A DNA stretch of 64,000 nucleotides from an uncultured Algibacter sp. (GTDB taxonomy: Bacteria > Bacteroidota > Bacteroidia > Flavobacteriales > Flavobacteriaceae), in the NCBI GenBank assembly GCA_947502405.1, contig CANMZT010000003.1:248001-312000 (forward strand). Direction: 5' to 3'. Shown here piece by piece: positions 35,214 through 44,049 of the stretch. The notes under the pieces were generated by a model. The model was given only the letters and a program-made list of their open reading frames with translations, made no database searches and was not told where the DNA came from. How positions within the stretch are numbered: position 1 is the first letter of the stretch; each line of letters starts with the position of its first letter. The translations under genes and the position numbers were made by a program.

Positions 35214-35261
35214 GTTTTTAATGAAAAACGTTTTTTTATTAAAATGTTTTTCATTAAAAAC
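35214..35261 (+). promoter_or_regulatory. 16-bp inverted repeat array upstream of the AAA_14 gene
   Basis: GTTTTTAATGAAAAAC (35214-35229) and GTTTTTCATTAAAAAC (35246-35261) are perfect reverse complements separated by exactly 16 nt. The spacer itself begins GTTTTT, giving three phased 16-mers. Each arm is also nearly self-palindromic. The array ends 9 nt before the TATATTTG box (35271-35278), covering the -33 region, so it looks like an operator. It has no GC and is a poor terminator for rsmI. Confidence 0.7.
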
Positions 35262-35270
35262 AAAAAAACC

Positions 35271-35278
35271 TATATTTG
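35271..35278 (+). promoter_or_regulatory. TAnnTTTG box of the AAA_14 gene
   Basis: TATATTTG, 19 nt before the ATG at 35298, directly after the inverted repeat array. Confidence 0.6.
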
Positions 35279-35297
35279 TTTTAGATAAAAAACATTA

Positions 35298-36497
35298 ATG
35301 GACGATTTATTTTCACTTCAAGAGCAACTATTAGAAAACCTTTCTTCAAAAACCCGATATTTATTAAATAAAATAGATTGGTCTAACCGTTTAATTGGTA
35401 TAAAGGGCGCAAGAGGTTCAGGCAAAACAACACTTTTACTTCAGTATATAAAGTTTAAACTTTCTAAAACGGACGAGGCTCTGTATGCTACTTTAGACGA
35501 CTTGTATTTTTTAGATAATAATTTAGTTTCTTTAGCAAAAGATTTTGTGTTAAGAGGCGGTACTCATTTGATTTTAGATGAGGTACACAAATACCCTAAT
35601 TGGTCAAGAGAGTTAAAATTAATATATGATCAGTTTCCAAAACTTCAAGTAGTGTTTACATCTTCATCAATGTTGGAAATCTATAAAGGAGAATCAGATT
35701 TAAGCAGGAGAGTTATAATTTACCATTTAAAGGAATTATCATTTAGGGAGTTTCTCGAATTTGAAGACGATTATAGAGATATTCCAAAATTTCATTTAAA
35801 AGATATCTTAAAAAATCATAAGCAAATAGCAAGAGAGATAAAATCACAACATGTAAGTTCTCCAATAAAACACTTTGATGCATACTTAAAATATGGGGCT
35901 TATCCATACTATTTAGAAAATAGGAGCAGTTATACTACAAAATTAAATCAAACTATAAATTTAATTTTAGAAGTTGACTTAAATGCAGTTGAAAATATGC
36001 CATATGCAGATAGTAGAAAGATAAAAAAATTGTTGGTAGCTATTGCTCAAAGCGCACCGTTTGTTCCAAATATCACTAAGCTTAGTGAGCGTTTAGGTAT
36101 GTCTAGAGTATTTTTAATTAATGCTATAAAATTACTAAATAGAGCAGATTTAGTTATGGAGTTGTTTAAACCCACAAAAGGAGTTGGTATGTTAACTAAA
36201 CCAGAAAAATTATTTCTTAACAACTCAAATTTAGTTTATGCCTTAGGAAAACAAAATGCAGAAATAGGGACATTAAGAGAAACATTCTTTGCAAATCAAA
36301 TGAAATATTTACATGAGATTCATTTAGCAGAAAAAGGTGATTTTTTAGTAGATAGAACATATACTTTTGAAATTGGAGGAAAAAACAAGACAACAAAACA
36401 AATTAAAGGTGTTGAAAATAGTTATGTTGTAAGAGATGATATGGAAGTGGGTAGCTTAAATATCATCCCCATATATCTATTTGGTTTTTTATATTAA
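35298..36497 (+). CDS. AAA_14 / DUF4143 ATPase
   Basis: This 399-residue ATPase has Walker A GARGSGKTTLLLQY (about 36-49), Walker B THLILDEVHKYPNW (about 93-106) and the arginine-containing strand VVFTSSSMLEIYKG. The C-terminal half (about 200-399) is a DUF4143-type domain with a winged-helix-like stretch (LSERLGMSRVFLINAIKLL, here LGMSRVFLINAIKLL). The family is widespread and of unknown function, sometimes transferred horizontally. Its operator-like repeat array suggests tight, perhaps own, control. Confidence 0.9.
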   Translation: MDDLFSLQEQLLENLSSKTRYLLNKIDWSNRLIGIKGARGSGKTTLLLQYIKFKLSKTDEALYATLDDLYFLDNNLVSLAKDFVLRGGTHLILDEVHKYPNWSRELKLIYDQFPKLQVVFTSSSMLEIYKGESDLSRRVIIYHLKELSFREFLEFEDDYRDIPKFHLKDILKNHKQIAREIKSQHVSSPIKHFDAYLKYGAYPYYLENRSSYTTKLNQTINLILEVDLNAVENMPYADSRKIKKLLVAIAQSAPFVPNITKLSERLGMSRVFLINAIKLLNRADLVMELFKPTKGVGMLTKPEKLFLNNSNLVYALGKQNAEIGTLRETFFANQMKYLHEIHLAEKGDFLVDRTYTFEIGGKNKTTKQIKGVENSYVVRDDMEVGSLNIIPIYLFGFLY

Positions 36498-36518
36498 CAG
36501 CATCATATAAACTTTAAA

Positions 36519-36863
36519 ATGAATATAGAAGAATTTATAAATAAGCTAAGAACTAGTCCAAAAACAATTCAGTTTTCTGAAACCATGAGTATTATTGATG
36601 AAAACTATGAGTTTATACCAACGACTTTTCAAAATGGTAATTTAAAAAATGACGAGGGTCAAAATTCAGGATCATGCAAATTATTTGCTTTTGCAAAGGC
36701 CCAAGGACTATCAAAAGAAGAAACATTGGCTTGTTTTGGGCAATACTATTTTAAAGATGTTCTAGAAGACCCAAATGGTGAAGGACATCAAAATATTAGA
36801 AATTTTATAAAAACTGGTTTTGAGGGTTTGAGTTTTAAAACTAATCCTTTAATAAAAAAATAG
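36519..36863 (+). CDS. HopJ-type family protein
   Basis: This 114-residue protein matches the family named after the Pseudomonas effector HopJ: FSETMSIIDENYEFIPTTF, split as FSETMSIIDENY and FIPTTFQNG, then NSGSCKLFAFAKAQ and CFGQYYFKDVL. Despite the name the family is common in non-pathogens without type III secretion, so an effector role is not implied. Lies 21 nt after the ATPase and 20 nt before the UDG-like gene. Confidence 0.88.
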   Translation: MNIEEFINKLRTSPKTIQFSETMSIIDENYEFIPTTFQNGNLKNDEGQNSGSCKLFAFAKAQGLSKEETLACFGQYYFKDVLEDPNGEGHQNIRNFIKTGFEGLSFKTNPLIKK

Positions 36864-36883
36864 ATTTCTTTATTTTTTAAAAC

Positions 36884-37450
36884 ATGAAAGCCCTTCTGGA
36901 GGAGATAAAACAATGCACCATCTGTAAAGAACATTTGGTTTTAGGCCCAAGACCTGTAGTTTCCGGGCATCCAGAATCTAAAATTGTAATTATTGGTCAA
37001 GCACCAGGAACTAAAGTGCATGCGTCTGGAGTACCTTGGGATGATGCCAGTGGTAAACAATTACGAAAATGGTTGAATGTCTCAGATAAAGACTTTTATG
37101 ATGAAACAAAGTTTGCCATAATCCCTATGGGTTTTTGTTACCCTGGAAAAGGAAAAACAGGCGATTTACCACCACGACCAGAATGTGCACCGCAATGGCA
37201 CAAACCGCTGTTTGATGAACTCAAAAATGTGGAGTTAGTTATTTTAATAGGCATGTATGCCCAAAAGTATTACTTAGGAAAGGCCGCAAAAAAAACCTTA
37301 ACGGAGACGGTTTATAATTTTCAAGAATATTTACCAAAGTATTTGCCTTTACCACATCCATCGCCTAGAAATAGATTTTGGCTGACTAAGAATCCTTGGT
37401 TTGAGATTGAGGTGTTGCCAGAGTTGAGGGAGAAGATTAGGAGATTTTAA
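36884..37450 (+). CDS. Uracil-DNA glycosylase family protein
   Basis: This 188-residue protein belongs to the UDG superfamily: IVIIGQAPGTKVHASG (motif I region), GVPWDDASGKQLRKWL, and the C-terminal HPSPRNRFW. The N-terminal CTICKEHL lacks the full four-cysteine iron-sulphur pattern of family 4 enzymes. It may remove uracil from DNA, but this subgroup is poorly characterised. Confidence 0.88.
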   Translation: MKALLEEIKQCTICKEHLVLGPRPVVSGHPESKIVIIGQAPGTKVHASGVPWDDASGKQLRKWLNVSDKDFYDETKFAIIPMGFCYPGKGKTGDLPPRPECAPQWHKPLFDELKNVELVILIGMYAQKYYLGKAAKKTLTETVYNFQEYLPKYLPLPHPSPRNRFWLTKNPWFEIEVLPELREKIRRF

Positions 37451-38225
37451 TATTGAACTGGTGTATAAAACTTACTTGTAAAAAAAAAGATAATTTAAAA
37501 GGCTCTAACAATGTCGATTATTTGTTCATTAAAGAAAATTATAAGTAGAAGTAACATTAAAAAAATAAATCCAATAAGTAAACAAATCCATTTTATTGAC
37601 TCTTGGAAATATTTACCTTTAAATCTAGATAGTATGTTGATGTCTATATTAATCATTAACGCTAAATAAAATATTATTTTCTAAATTAAGTGTCCCGTTA
37701 CATAACCTAATTTGTAATTTAAATAGTTAAAGTAAATTTACGACAACTTGTTTATAATAAGTCTAAATAAAAACAACAACAGTTGGATACTTAATCACAC
37801 AAAAAAACCTCCCCATTTCTGAAAAGGTTCAAACTAAATTATTTATATCTAATGCTATATTTAGTAGTTTTTTAAAACTACTAGAGTTTGTAATATGTTA
37901 TAAACTATACCCTTAATTAAAAAAACAGAATAGTTTAAAATGACTTGAAGTTCCGACAAGGTCGGAATCAACGATTTTCAGAAATAATGAGCTGTAAAGT
38001 TTATTAAAAACTATGATTTAGGATTGTAAAGACTACATTTATAAAACGTTTGAATATGAATTTATTAGCGAATGGTGCTTTAGCAATTTACTAATAATCG
38101 TTTTGATTTTTTGTTTCGTTTTGTATCAAGACAAAATGAACAGAAACATTGTTTTCTATTATAAATGTAAATTTAATTTTGTAAACAAATAACGTCGAAT
38201 CATGAGATTGCTGCCTTCGCAGGGA
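37451..38225. other. Long intergenic region with small ORF and two hairpins
   Basis: This 775-bp AT-rich stretch holds one credible small gene (37495-37656, minus). It also has a perfect hairpin TAGTAGTTTT / AAAACTACTA (37862-37883) and a hairpin TTCCGAC-AAG-GTCGGAA (37951-37967). Neither has a T-run, so they are not clear terminators. The remainder shows no open frame, RNA gene or recognised repeat; it may be decayed sequence. Confidence 0.5.
37495..37656 (-). CDS. Small single-helix membrane protein
   Basis: This 53-residue frame runs from ATG (complement of 37654-37656) to TAA. The product has an N-terminal soluble part (MINIDINILSRFKGKY), one long very hydrophobic helix (about 23-42, ICLLIGFIFLMLLLLIIFF) and a short tail ending DIVRAF. 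Good codon content for a membrane protein, but no homologue or clear promoter was recognised. Confidence 0.45.
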   Translation of the reverse strand: MINIDINILSRFKGKYFQESIKWICLLIGFIFLMLLLLIIFFNEQIIDIVRAF

Positions 38226-38816
38226 TTAAACATGTTTCCCTTTTTCCCAACCATGCTTGCCTAAATACTGGTTACCACTCTCAACAGCACCACCTTCAAT
38301 AGAAGTTCCCATACTATCATTCCACCTATTGAGATAACCAAACAAAGAGATTACACCCAGCATTTCAACAATTTCACCTTCATCCCAATGCTCATATAAA
38401 CGTTTTTTTATTTCCTCGTCAACACCGTTTGGTACTTGAGAGGCTTGTAATGAAAAATCTAAAGCAGCACGTTCGGCTTCGTTAAAGGCAGGATGTGTTC
38501 TGTATTCCCAGATATTATCTAGTTGTTCTTGTTCTGCGCCATAACGTTCCGCAGCTCTTATCGCATGGGCTTGACAATATCTACACCCTGTTGAATTACT
38601 TGAAACCCATGCAATCATTCGTTTTAAAGCTGAGGTTACACGACCCTCATTAGCCATTACTGCTTTATTTAAGTTTATAAAGGCTTTACTAATTGCTGGT
38701 CTGCGTTGCATTGTAAGCACTGAGTTTGGACAAAACCCTAAGGTTTCATTAAAAAACTCAGCAAGCTTTTTGGTTTCTAAATCATGGTCAGCAGATAATG
38801 GTGTTACTAAAGGCAT
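38226..38816 (-). CDS. Carboxymuconolactone decarboxylase / AhpD-like protein
   Basis: This 196-residue helical protein shows the redox motif CRYCQAH (two cysteines and a histidine) of the AhpD/CMD family, in STGCRYCQAHAIRAAERYG. Such proteins often act as peroxidase-related or alkylhydroperoxidase-like enzymes. It is divergent from an OsmC peroxidase-family gene, which fits an oxidative-stress pair. True substrate unknown. Confidence 0.9.
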   Translation of the reverse strand: MPLVTPLSADHDLETKKLAEFFNETLGFCPNSVLTMQRRPAISKAFINLNKAVMANEGRVTSALKRMIAWVSSNSTGCRYCQAHAIRAAERYGAEQEQLDNIWEYRTHPAFNEAERAALDFSLQASQVPNGVDEEIKKRLYEHWDEGEIVEMLGVISLFGYLNRWNDSMGTSIEGGAVESGNQYLGKHGWEKGKHV

Positions 38817-38834
38817 ATTTTATTTTTTAAATAG

Positions 38835-38842
38835 TATTTTTG
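38835..38842 (+). promoter_or_regulatory. TAnnTTTG box for the osmC-like gene
   Basis: TATTTTTG, 33 nt before the ATG at 38875, in the divergent region. Confidence 0.4.
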
Positions 38843-38874
38843 AAGTTACAAGTTAACAAAAAATAATTCGGAAA

Positions 38875-39297
38875 ATGACAAATAAAGTGACTACAAAATG
38901 GTTGGGAAATATGCGGTTTGAAAGTACAAATCCGTCAGGGCACAACTTATTTATTGATGCAGGTGAGGAAAATGGTGGTAAAAGTGAAGGCTATCGCCCT
39001 AAAGCTTTAATGCTATCTGGTTTAGCGGGATGTTCAGGATTAGATGTAGCTGCTTTAATTAAAAAAATGAAACTAGATGTTGATGATTTTAATATTGAAA
39101 TTGAGGCTAACCTAACTGAAGAACACCCAAAATACTACGATAAAGTAGCGATGCATTTTCACTTTTATGGGGGCAATTTAAATGAAAAGAAGTTGCAACG
39201 CGCAGTTGATTTGTCTATTGAAAAATATTGTGGTGTTATGGAAATGTTTCGTCAATTTTCAGTGTTAGATATAGAAACGCACTTCCATAAACAATAA
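38875..39297 (+). CDS. OsmC family protein
   Basis: This is a 140-residue OsmC/Ohr-type protein. The central cysteine lies in LSGLAGCSGLDVAAL, and the C-terminal one in EKYCGVMEMFRQ. These paired cysteines reduce organic hydroperoxides in characterised members. Normal length. Divergent from the AhpD-like gene and followed by recJ. Confidence 0.92.
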   Translation: MTNKVTTKWLGNMRFESTNPSGHNLFIDAGEENGGKSEGYRPKALMLSGLAGCSGLDVAALIKKMKLDVDDFNIEIEANLTEEHPKYYDKVAMHFHFYGGNLNEKKLQRAVDLSIEKYCGVMEMFRQFSVLDIETHFHKQ

Positions 39298-39343
39298 AGG
39301 GAGATACTTTCGTTAAATTGTTATTATATAAACCTATCTCTCG

Positions 39344-41044
39344 ATGCGTTGGACATTAAAACCTAAACCACAAGTTGAAAAAGTTGAGGCTTTACAAAAA
39401 GCACTTCAAATAGATGTGACTACAGCTACTTTACTAGTGCAACGAGGTATAGAAACCTATGATGATGCTAAGAGGTTTTTTAGGCCAAGTTTAAAAGATT
39501 TACACGATCCATTCTTAATGAAAGACATGGATAAAGCTGTGGCTAGAATTGAAAAGGCTATTGCCAATAAAGAGAATATTCTAGTTTATGGCGATTATGA
39601 TGTTGATGGAACAACTTCTGTAGCATTAATGTCGTCTTATTTAAAAACCAAACATGGTTTAGTATACACCTACATTCCAAACCGGTATGATGAAGGTTAT
39701 GGCATCTCTTACAAGGGAATCAACTTTGCTCTTGAAAATGAGTTTTCGTTAGTGATTGCTTTAGACTGTGGAATTAAATCAGTTGAAAAGATTGAGCATG
39801 CTAAAAAGTTAGGTATCGATTTTATTATATGCGATCACCACAGGCCAGCGGACAAAATCCCTGATGCAGCAGCAGTTTTAGATCCTAAGCGTGAAGATTG
39901 TGAATATCCGTATAAAGAATTGTGCGGTTGTGGTGTTGGTTTTAAATTGGTTCAAGCTTTAGCATCTAAAGATGGTAAAACTGCAGAAGACTTAACAGAA
40001 TACTTAGATTTGGTGGCTACAGCTATTGGTGCGGATATTGTACCTATAGATGGTGAAAATAGAATATTAGCCTATTTTGGTTTAATGGTAATAAATACCA
40101 ATCCTAGATCTGGAATAAAAGCCATTTTAGACCAAGTAGAAAAAACAGAATTAACAATTACTGATGTTGTTTTTGTGGTGGCACCAAGAATAAATGCTGC
40201 AGGACGTATGAAACACGGTAACTATGCAGTATCCTTATTAACAGAGGAAGAGCCAGAAATGGCTGTAAAATATGCTGCAGAAATTAATGAGTATAATCTT
40301 GATAGACGTGAAACAGATAAGCAAATTACAGAAGAAGCTCTTGCACAAATTGAAGAACAAAAAGAACAGGACCGCCTTACTACTGTTGTTTACCATGAAG
40401 ATTGGCATAAAGGTGTTATTGGTATTGTGGCTTCTAGACTAACGGAAACCTATTACAGGCCTACTTTAGTATTTACAAAAAGTGGCAATAAACTAGCTGC
40501 TTCTGCACGCTCAGTTAGAGGTTTTGATGTTTATAACGCTTTGGAAGCTTGTAAAGAACACATTGAACAATTTGGTGGGCATAAATATGCAGCAGGATTA
40601 ACACTTGAAGAAGAAAATTACGACGCATTTAAACAAGCTTTTGAAGATGTGGTTTCTGAAACCATTGATAGAAATTTATTAACTCCAGAAATTAAGATTG
40701 ATGCTAAAATTGATTTAAAAGATATTACACCCAAGTTTTATCGTATTTTAAAACAATTTGCGCCTTATGGCCCCAGTAACATGACACCAGTTTTTATGAC
40801 TGAAGATTTGATTGACACAGGTTATGGAAAATGTGTTGGAGCAGATAAAACTCATTTACGTTTGACTGCTACACAACCAAAATCTAACAGTAGAATGGTA
40901 AGTATTGGTTTTAGTATGGGTGATAAGTTTGATTTGATTTCTAATGGAAAACCTTTTAGAGCGGTTTATTCTATTGATGAGAATGAGTGGCGAGGGCATA
41001 TAAGTTTACAGCTTAAATTGAGAGATATTAAAAAGCAAGAGTAA
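39344..41044 (+). CDS. recJ: Single-stranded-DNA-specific exonuclease RecJ
   Basis: This 5'-3' ssDNA exonuclease acts in recombination and mismatch repair. The DHH domain shows VYGDYDVDGTTSVAL, ICDHHRP and the metal-binding DCGIKS; the DHHA1 domain has GGHKYAAGLTL. The C-terminal OB-like part ends SLQLKLRDIK. 566 residues, normal. The MFS gene follows after 7 nt. Confidence 0.96.
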   Translation: MRWTLKPKPQVEKVEALQKALQIDVTTATLLVQRGIETYDDAKRFFRPSLKDLHDPFLMKDMDKAVARIEKAIANKENILVYGDYDVDGTTSVALMSSYLKTKHGLVYTYIPNRYDEGYGISYKGINFALENEFSLVIALDCGIKSVEKIEHAKKLGIDFIICDHHRPADKIPDAAAVLDPKREDCEYPYKELCGCGVGFKLVQALASKDGKTAEDLTEYLDLVATAIGADIVPIDGENRILAYFGLMVINTNPRSGIKAILDQVEKTELTITDVVFVVAPRINAAGRMKHGNYAVSLLTEEEPEMAVKYAAEINEYNLDRRETDKQITEEALAQIEEQKEQDRLTTVVYHEDWHKGVIGIVASRLTETYYRPTLVFTKSGNKLAASARSVRGFDVYNALEACKEHIEQFGGHKYAAGLTLEEENYDAFKQAFEDVVSETIDRNLLTPEIKIDAKIDLKDITPKFYRILKQFAPYGPSNMTPVFMTEDLIDTGYGKCVGADKTHLRLTATQPKSNSRMVSIGFSMGDKFDLISNGKPFRAVYSIDENEWRGHISLQLKLRDIKKQE

Positions 41045-41051
41045 TTTATAG

Positions 41052-42320
41052 ATGCCAAAAACCGATCCATACGCAGCTCTCCGAATTAAGGAATTTAATA
41101 TTTTTTTATTATTGCGTTTATTCTTAGTGTTTGGATGGTCGATGCAATTTATTGTTATTGAATGGCAAGTTTATAGCATAACAAAAGACCCACTTTCACT
41201 AGGTATTATAGGTCTTATGGAGATTATTCCAGCATTTACCATGGCATTATTTGCGGGACATATTGTAGACCAAAAGGAAAAGAGAAACCTATTTGCCTTG
41301 TGTATTGCTGCTTTTTCTCTTATAAGTTTAGGGTTATTTCTATTAACATCTGATAAGGTTGTTGGTGATTGGTCTACCCAATCTATTTTATATTGTATTT
41401 ATGCGTTGGTGTTTTTTGGTGGGTTTTTGCGTTCCTTTTTTGGCCCTATAATATTCTCTTTAGTGGCATTAATTGTCCCTAAAAAAATATACCCAAATGC
41501 AGCAACATGGAGCACTAGTACATGGAAAACAGCAGCTGTTTTAGGGGCGCTTTTCGGAGGTTTTTTTATCAGTTGGATAGGTGTAGCTAGTACATTGTGC
41601 GTTGTGTTTTTTCTTGTTGTTATATCTTTTTTTATGGTTTTTCTAATTGAGAAGAAGCCTATTTTGAATAAAAATATTGGTGAACCCGTGAAAGAAAGTT
41701 TAAAGGTTGGTGTACGTTTTGTATTTCAGAATAAAGCTATTTTAGGAGCTTTAACCTTGGATATGATAGCCGTTTTGTTTGGAGGAACCGTTGCTATTCT
41801 CTCTGTTTTTGCACAAGATATTTTAGAAGTTGGTAGTGAAGGTTTTGGTATTTTAAATGCATCGATATCTATGGGAAGCATAGTTACCATGTTTGCAACT
41901 ACCTATATTCCGATTAGTAAGAATACGGGAAAAAAATTACTTATTGCCGTGTTTATTTTTGGTGTGAGTATTATTGGTTTTGGATTATCTAATATATTTT
42001 GGTTAAGTGTACTGATGTTATTTATAAGTGGTGCTGCTGATGGGGTTTCTATGATTATCCGTCAGACGATTTTACAATTAAAAACGCCTGATGATATGAG
42101 GGGTAGGGTTTCATCTGTAAATTCTATGTTTGTTGGATCTTCCAATGAATTAGGTGCTTTTGAAAGTGGTTTAGCTGCTAAATTAATTGGACCTGTTGCT
42201 GCTGTAGTTTTTGGGGGAACAATGACCTTGATTACCGTATTTGCTATAGGTGTGAAAAACCCCGTATTAAGAGAGTTGGATTTAACTGAAGATGTTAATG
42301 CTAGTGAGAATGAGATTTAA
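41052..42320 (+). CDS. MFS transporter
   Basis: This 422-residue membrane protein has about 12 helices and resembles the enterobactin-exporter-like MFS branch (MFS_3). Motif A-like GHIVDQKEKRNLF follows TM2, and RQTILQLKTPDDMRGRVSSV is in the second half (shown as LKTPDDMRGRVSSV). Substrate unknown. Its stop overlaps the convergent lpxH stop by 4 nt. Confidence 0.9.
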   Translation: MPKTDPYAALRIKEFNIFLLLRLFLVFGWSMQFIVIEWQVYSITKDPLSLGIIGLMEIIPAFTMALFAGHIVDQKEKRNLFALCIAAFSLISLGLFLLTSDKVVGDWSTQSILYCIYALVFFGGFLRSFFGPIIFSLVALIVPKKIYPNAATWSTSTWKTAAVLGALFGGFFISWIGVASTLCVVFFLVVISFFMVFLIEKKPILNKNIGEPVKESLKVGVRFVFQNKAILGALTLDMIAVLFGGTVAILSVFAQDILEVGSEGFGILNASISMGSIVTMFATTYIPISKNTGKKLLIAVFIFGVSIIGFGLSNIFWLSVLMLFISGAADGVSMIIRQTILQLKTPDDMRGRVSSVNSMFVGSSNELGAFESGLAAKLIGPVAAVVFGGTMTLITVFAIGVKNPVLRELDLTEDVNASENEI

Positions 42321-43069
42321 AACTCTTTTAATTCTAGAGTTTCACCATCAAACACACCATAAGTATAGTACTGAATCCAATCGCCTAAATTGATGTATTT
42401 TGAGTTTTCATTGAGGTTTATGTCAAGAGGTAGGTGTCTGTGTCCAAAAACAAAGTAATCTCTATGTTTATCTTCTAGTTTACGTTTGCAATATTGAACA
42501 AGCCATTCGTTTTCTTCCCCTAAAAATGTAGCATCATCATCACCAGAAATGAGCTTATTTTTTACCGAGAAGTATTGTGCAATTCGCATGCCAATATCTG
42601 GATGCCCCCATTGGAAAACCCATTTAAAAAACGGATTGGTGAATACTTTTTTTAATCGCTTATAACCTTTATCTCCGGGGCCTAAACCATCGCCATGGCC
42701 TATAAAAAATGTTTTATTGTTAAAGGTGAATTCTTTAGGCTTGTGGTAAACGGGAATCCCTAATTCTTCTTCAAAATAGCCATTCATCCATAAATCGTGA
42801 TTGCCTACAAAATAATGGATTGGGATACCAGAATCTGCAATTTCGGCTAGTTTGCCCAATGTTCTGGTAAACCCTCTAGGAACAACGGTTTTGTACTCGA
42901 ACCAAAAATCGAATAAATCGCCTAACAAGAAAATTACCGCGGCATCTTTTTTTATTTCATCTAGCCATGCTACAAACTTTTTTTCACGAGGAAATGATGC
43001 TTCTTTGGTAGGCGCTCCTAAATGATTATCTGATGCGAAATATATTTTTTTGCCTTTGGGTATTTGCAT
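42317..43069 (-). CDS. lpxH: UDP-2,3-diacylglucosamine diphosphatase
   Basis: This calcineurin-like metallophosphoesterase of lipid A synthesis hydrolyses UDP-2,3-diacylglucosamine to lipid X. The metal motifs are ASDNHLG, LGDLFDFWFEY, VGNHDLWM, GHGDGLGPGD and FGHRHLP. 250 residues. The flavobacterial form is typical; the LpxH name rests on family similarity. Confidence 0.9.
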   Translation of the reverse strand: MQIPKGKKIYFASDNHLGAPTKEASFPREKKFVAWLDEIKKDAAVIFLLGDLFDFWFEYKTVVPRGFTRTLGKLAEIADSGIPIHYFVGNHDLWMNGYFEEELGIPVYHKPKEFTFNNKTFFIGHGDGLGPGDKGYKRLKKVFTNPFFKWVFQWGHPDIGMRIAQYFSVKNKLISGDDDATFLGEENEWLVQYCKRKLEDKHRDYFVFGHRHLPLDINLNENSKYINLGDWIQYYTYGVFDGETLELKEF

Positions 43070-43196
43070 GGTGTAAATATAATGTATTCCTACAAACGCT
43101 GGAATCTCATTTAAGAATTATAACTTTTTTAATTAGTTATAAATTAAGCAGAAATGCTATTGCTTAACTTCATAATCCTAAATTTTGCTGATAAGT

Positions 43197-43283
43197 GCGC
43201 TAGGGATTGCAGTGAAAATCCTTTTTGTGAGGCACGAGCAAAAAGATTGTAGCGTAAAGCCCGACCCCTTGTGGGTAGCGCCC
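43197..43283. repeat. Dispersed intergenic repeat, copy 2 (reverse orientation)
   Basis: GCGCTAGGGATTG (43197-43209), ATCCTTTTTG, AAAAGATTGTAGCG and AAGCCCGACCCC (43257-43268), then GGGTAGCGCCC (43273-43283), match the reverse complement of the 60689-60836 copy. It is the only notable feature between lpxH and queD. Confidence 0.7.
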
Positions 43284-43289
43284 AAAAGA

Positions 43290-43745
43290 TTAATCTTGAT
43301 CGCTGGCAAACCACTCTGCAAAACTTGTTGCGGTTTCTTGGAGTTTTAAAGAATGTAACTTGATGTTTTCTGGAAGGCGTGCTTTTATTTTTTTTGCAAA
43401 ATCGATAACCATCATCTCGCTAGTAGGTTGATAATCAACTAACAAAACGTTGTGCCCTCTGTCTTTTAACTCTTTGGCGAGTTCTACATGTGGTGTATTT
43501 TTATTAAATACTGTGGCATGATCGAAGACGTTTACGATTTCTTCTTTTACAATTTTTTTTAGGTCACCAAAATCGATAACCATCCCATATTTAACGTTTG
43601 AGGTATCTGAAATGGGTTTACCGATTACCGTAACATCTAAACGGTAACTATGTCCGTGTACGTTTTTACATTTTCCGTCGTAACCGTAAAGGGCATGACC
43701 GGTTTCAAAAGAGAATTGCTTGGTGATACGAATGTTGTTTCCCAT
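43290..43745 (-). CDS. queD: 6-carboxytetrahydropterin synthase (QueD/PTPS family)
   Basis: This 151-residue enzyme makes 6-carboxytetrahydropterin for queuosine-type deazapurines from dihydroneopterin triphosphate. The zinc histidines lie in FETGHALYG and NVHGHSYRLDV, the catalytic cysteine in GKCKNVHGH. C-terminal ETATSFAEWFA matches. The start ATG overlaps the TAA of the upstream miniprotein, so they are translationally coupled. Confidence 0.9.
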   Translation of the reverse strand: MGNNIRITKQFSFETGHALYGYDGKCKNVHGHSYRLDVTVIGKPISDTSNVKYGMVIDFGDLKKIVKEEIVNVFDHATVFNKNTPHVELAKELKDRGHNVLLVDYQPTSEMMVIDFAKKIKARLPENIKLHSLKLQETATSFAEWFASDQD

Positions 43746-43843
43746 TATCTTCTTTTTCTTTTATTTATAAAGTATACGATGATTAGAACTAAGCCTAATA
43801 TTAGAAATAATCCGTTACCGCTGATGAATGACATAATATCCAT
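43745..43843 (-). CDS. 32-residue membrane miniprotein coupled to queD
   Basis: ATG (complement of 43841-43843) to TAA (43745-43747), overlapping the queD start (TAATG). The product MDIMSFISGNG-LFLILGLVLIIVYFI-NKRKRR has one membrane helix and a basic tail. The overlap argues for real translation. No function known. Confidence 0.55.
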   Translation of the reverse strand: MDIMSFISGNGLFLILGLVLIIVYFINKRKRR

Positions 43844-43851
43844 AGTGCTGT

Positions 43852-44022
43852 TTATTGATTTCTTTTTTTGTGATATTTAAACATTAAATAGGCTAGTGCC
43901 ACAAGTACAACAAAGGGTAGCATACCCCCAATATAAACACCTATTTCGTAGCCTTTATCTGGAGCGTTTTGAATTTTTTCTTCAATATTTACTTTTTGAA
44001 GTGTAGCGATAAATAGATGCAT
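43852..44022 (-). CDS. 56-residue membrane miniprotein
   Basis: ATG (complement of 44020-44022) to TAA (43852-43854), 8 nt before the next miniprotein start. The protein has a soluble N-terminal third (VNIEEKIQNAPDKG), one membrane helix (about 27-50, VYIGGMLPFVVLVALAYLMF) and a basic end HKKRNQ. Probably the first gene of a three-gene unit with queD. No family recognised. Confidence 0.55.
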   Translation of the reverse strand: MHLFIATLQKVNIEEKIQNAPDKGYEIGVYIGGMLPFVVLVALAYLMFKYHKKRNQ

Positions 44023-44049
44023 ACTAGTTTATAATGCTGTTGTGCAAAG

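Noticed and set aside
36519-36863. Type III effector
   Set aside because: The family name HopJ is historical; no type III secretion genes are present and homologues occur widely in free-living Bacteroidota.
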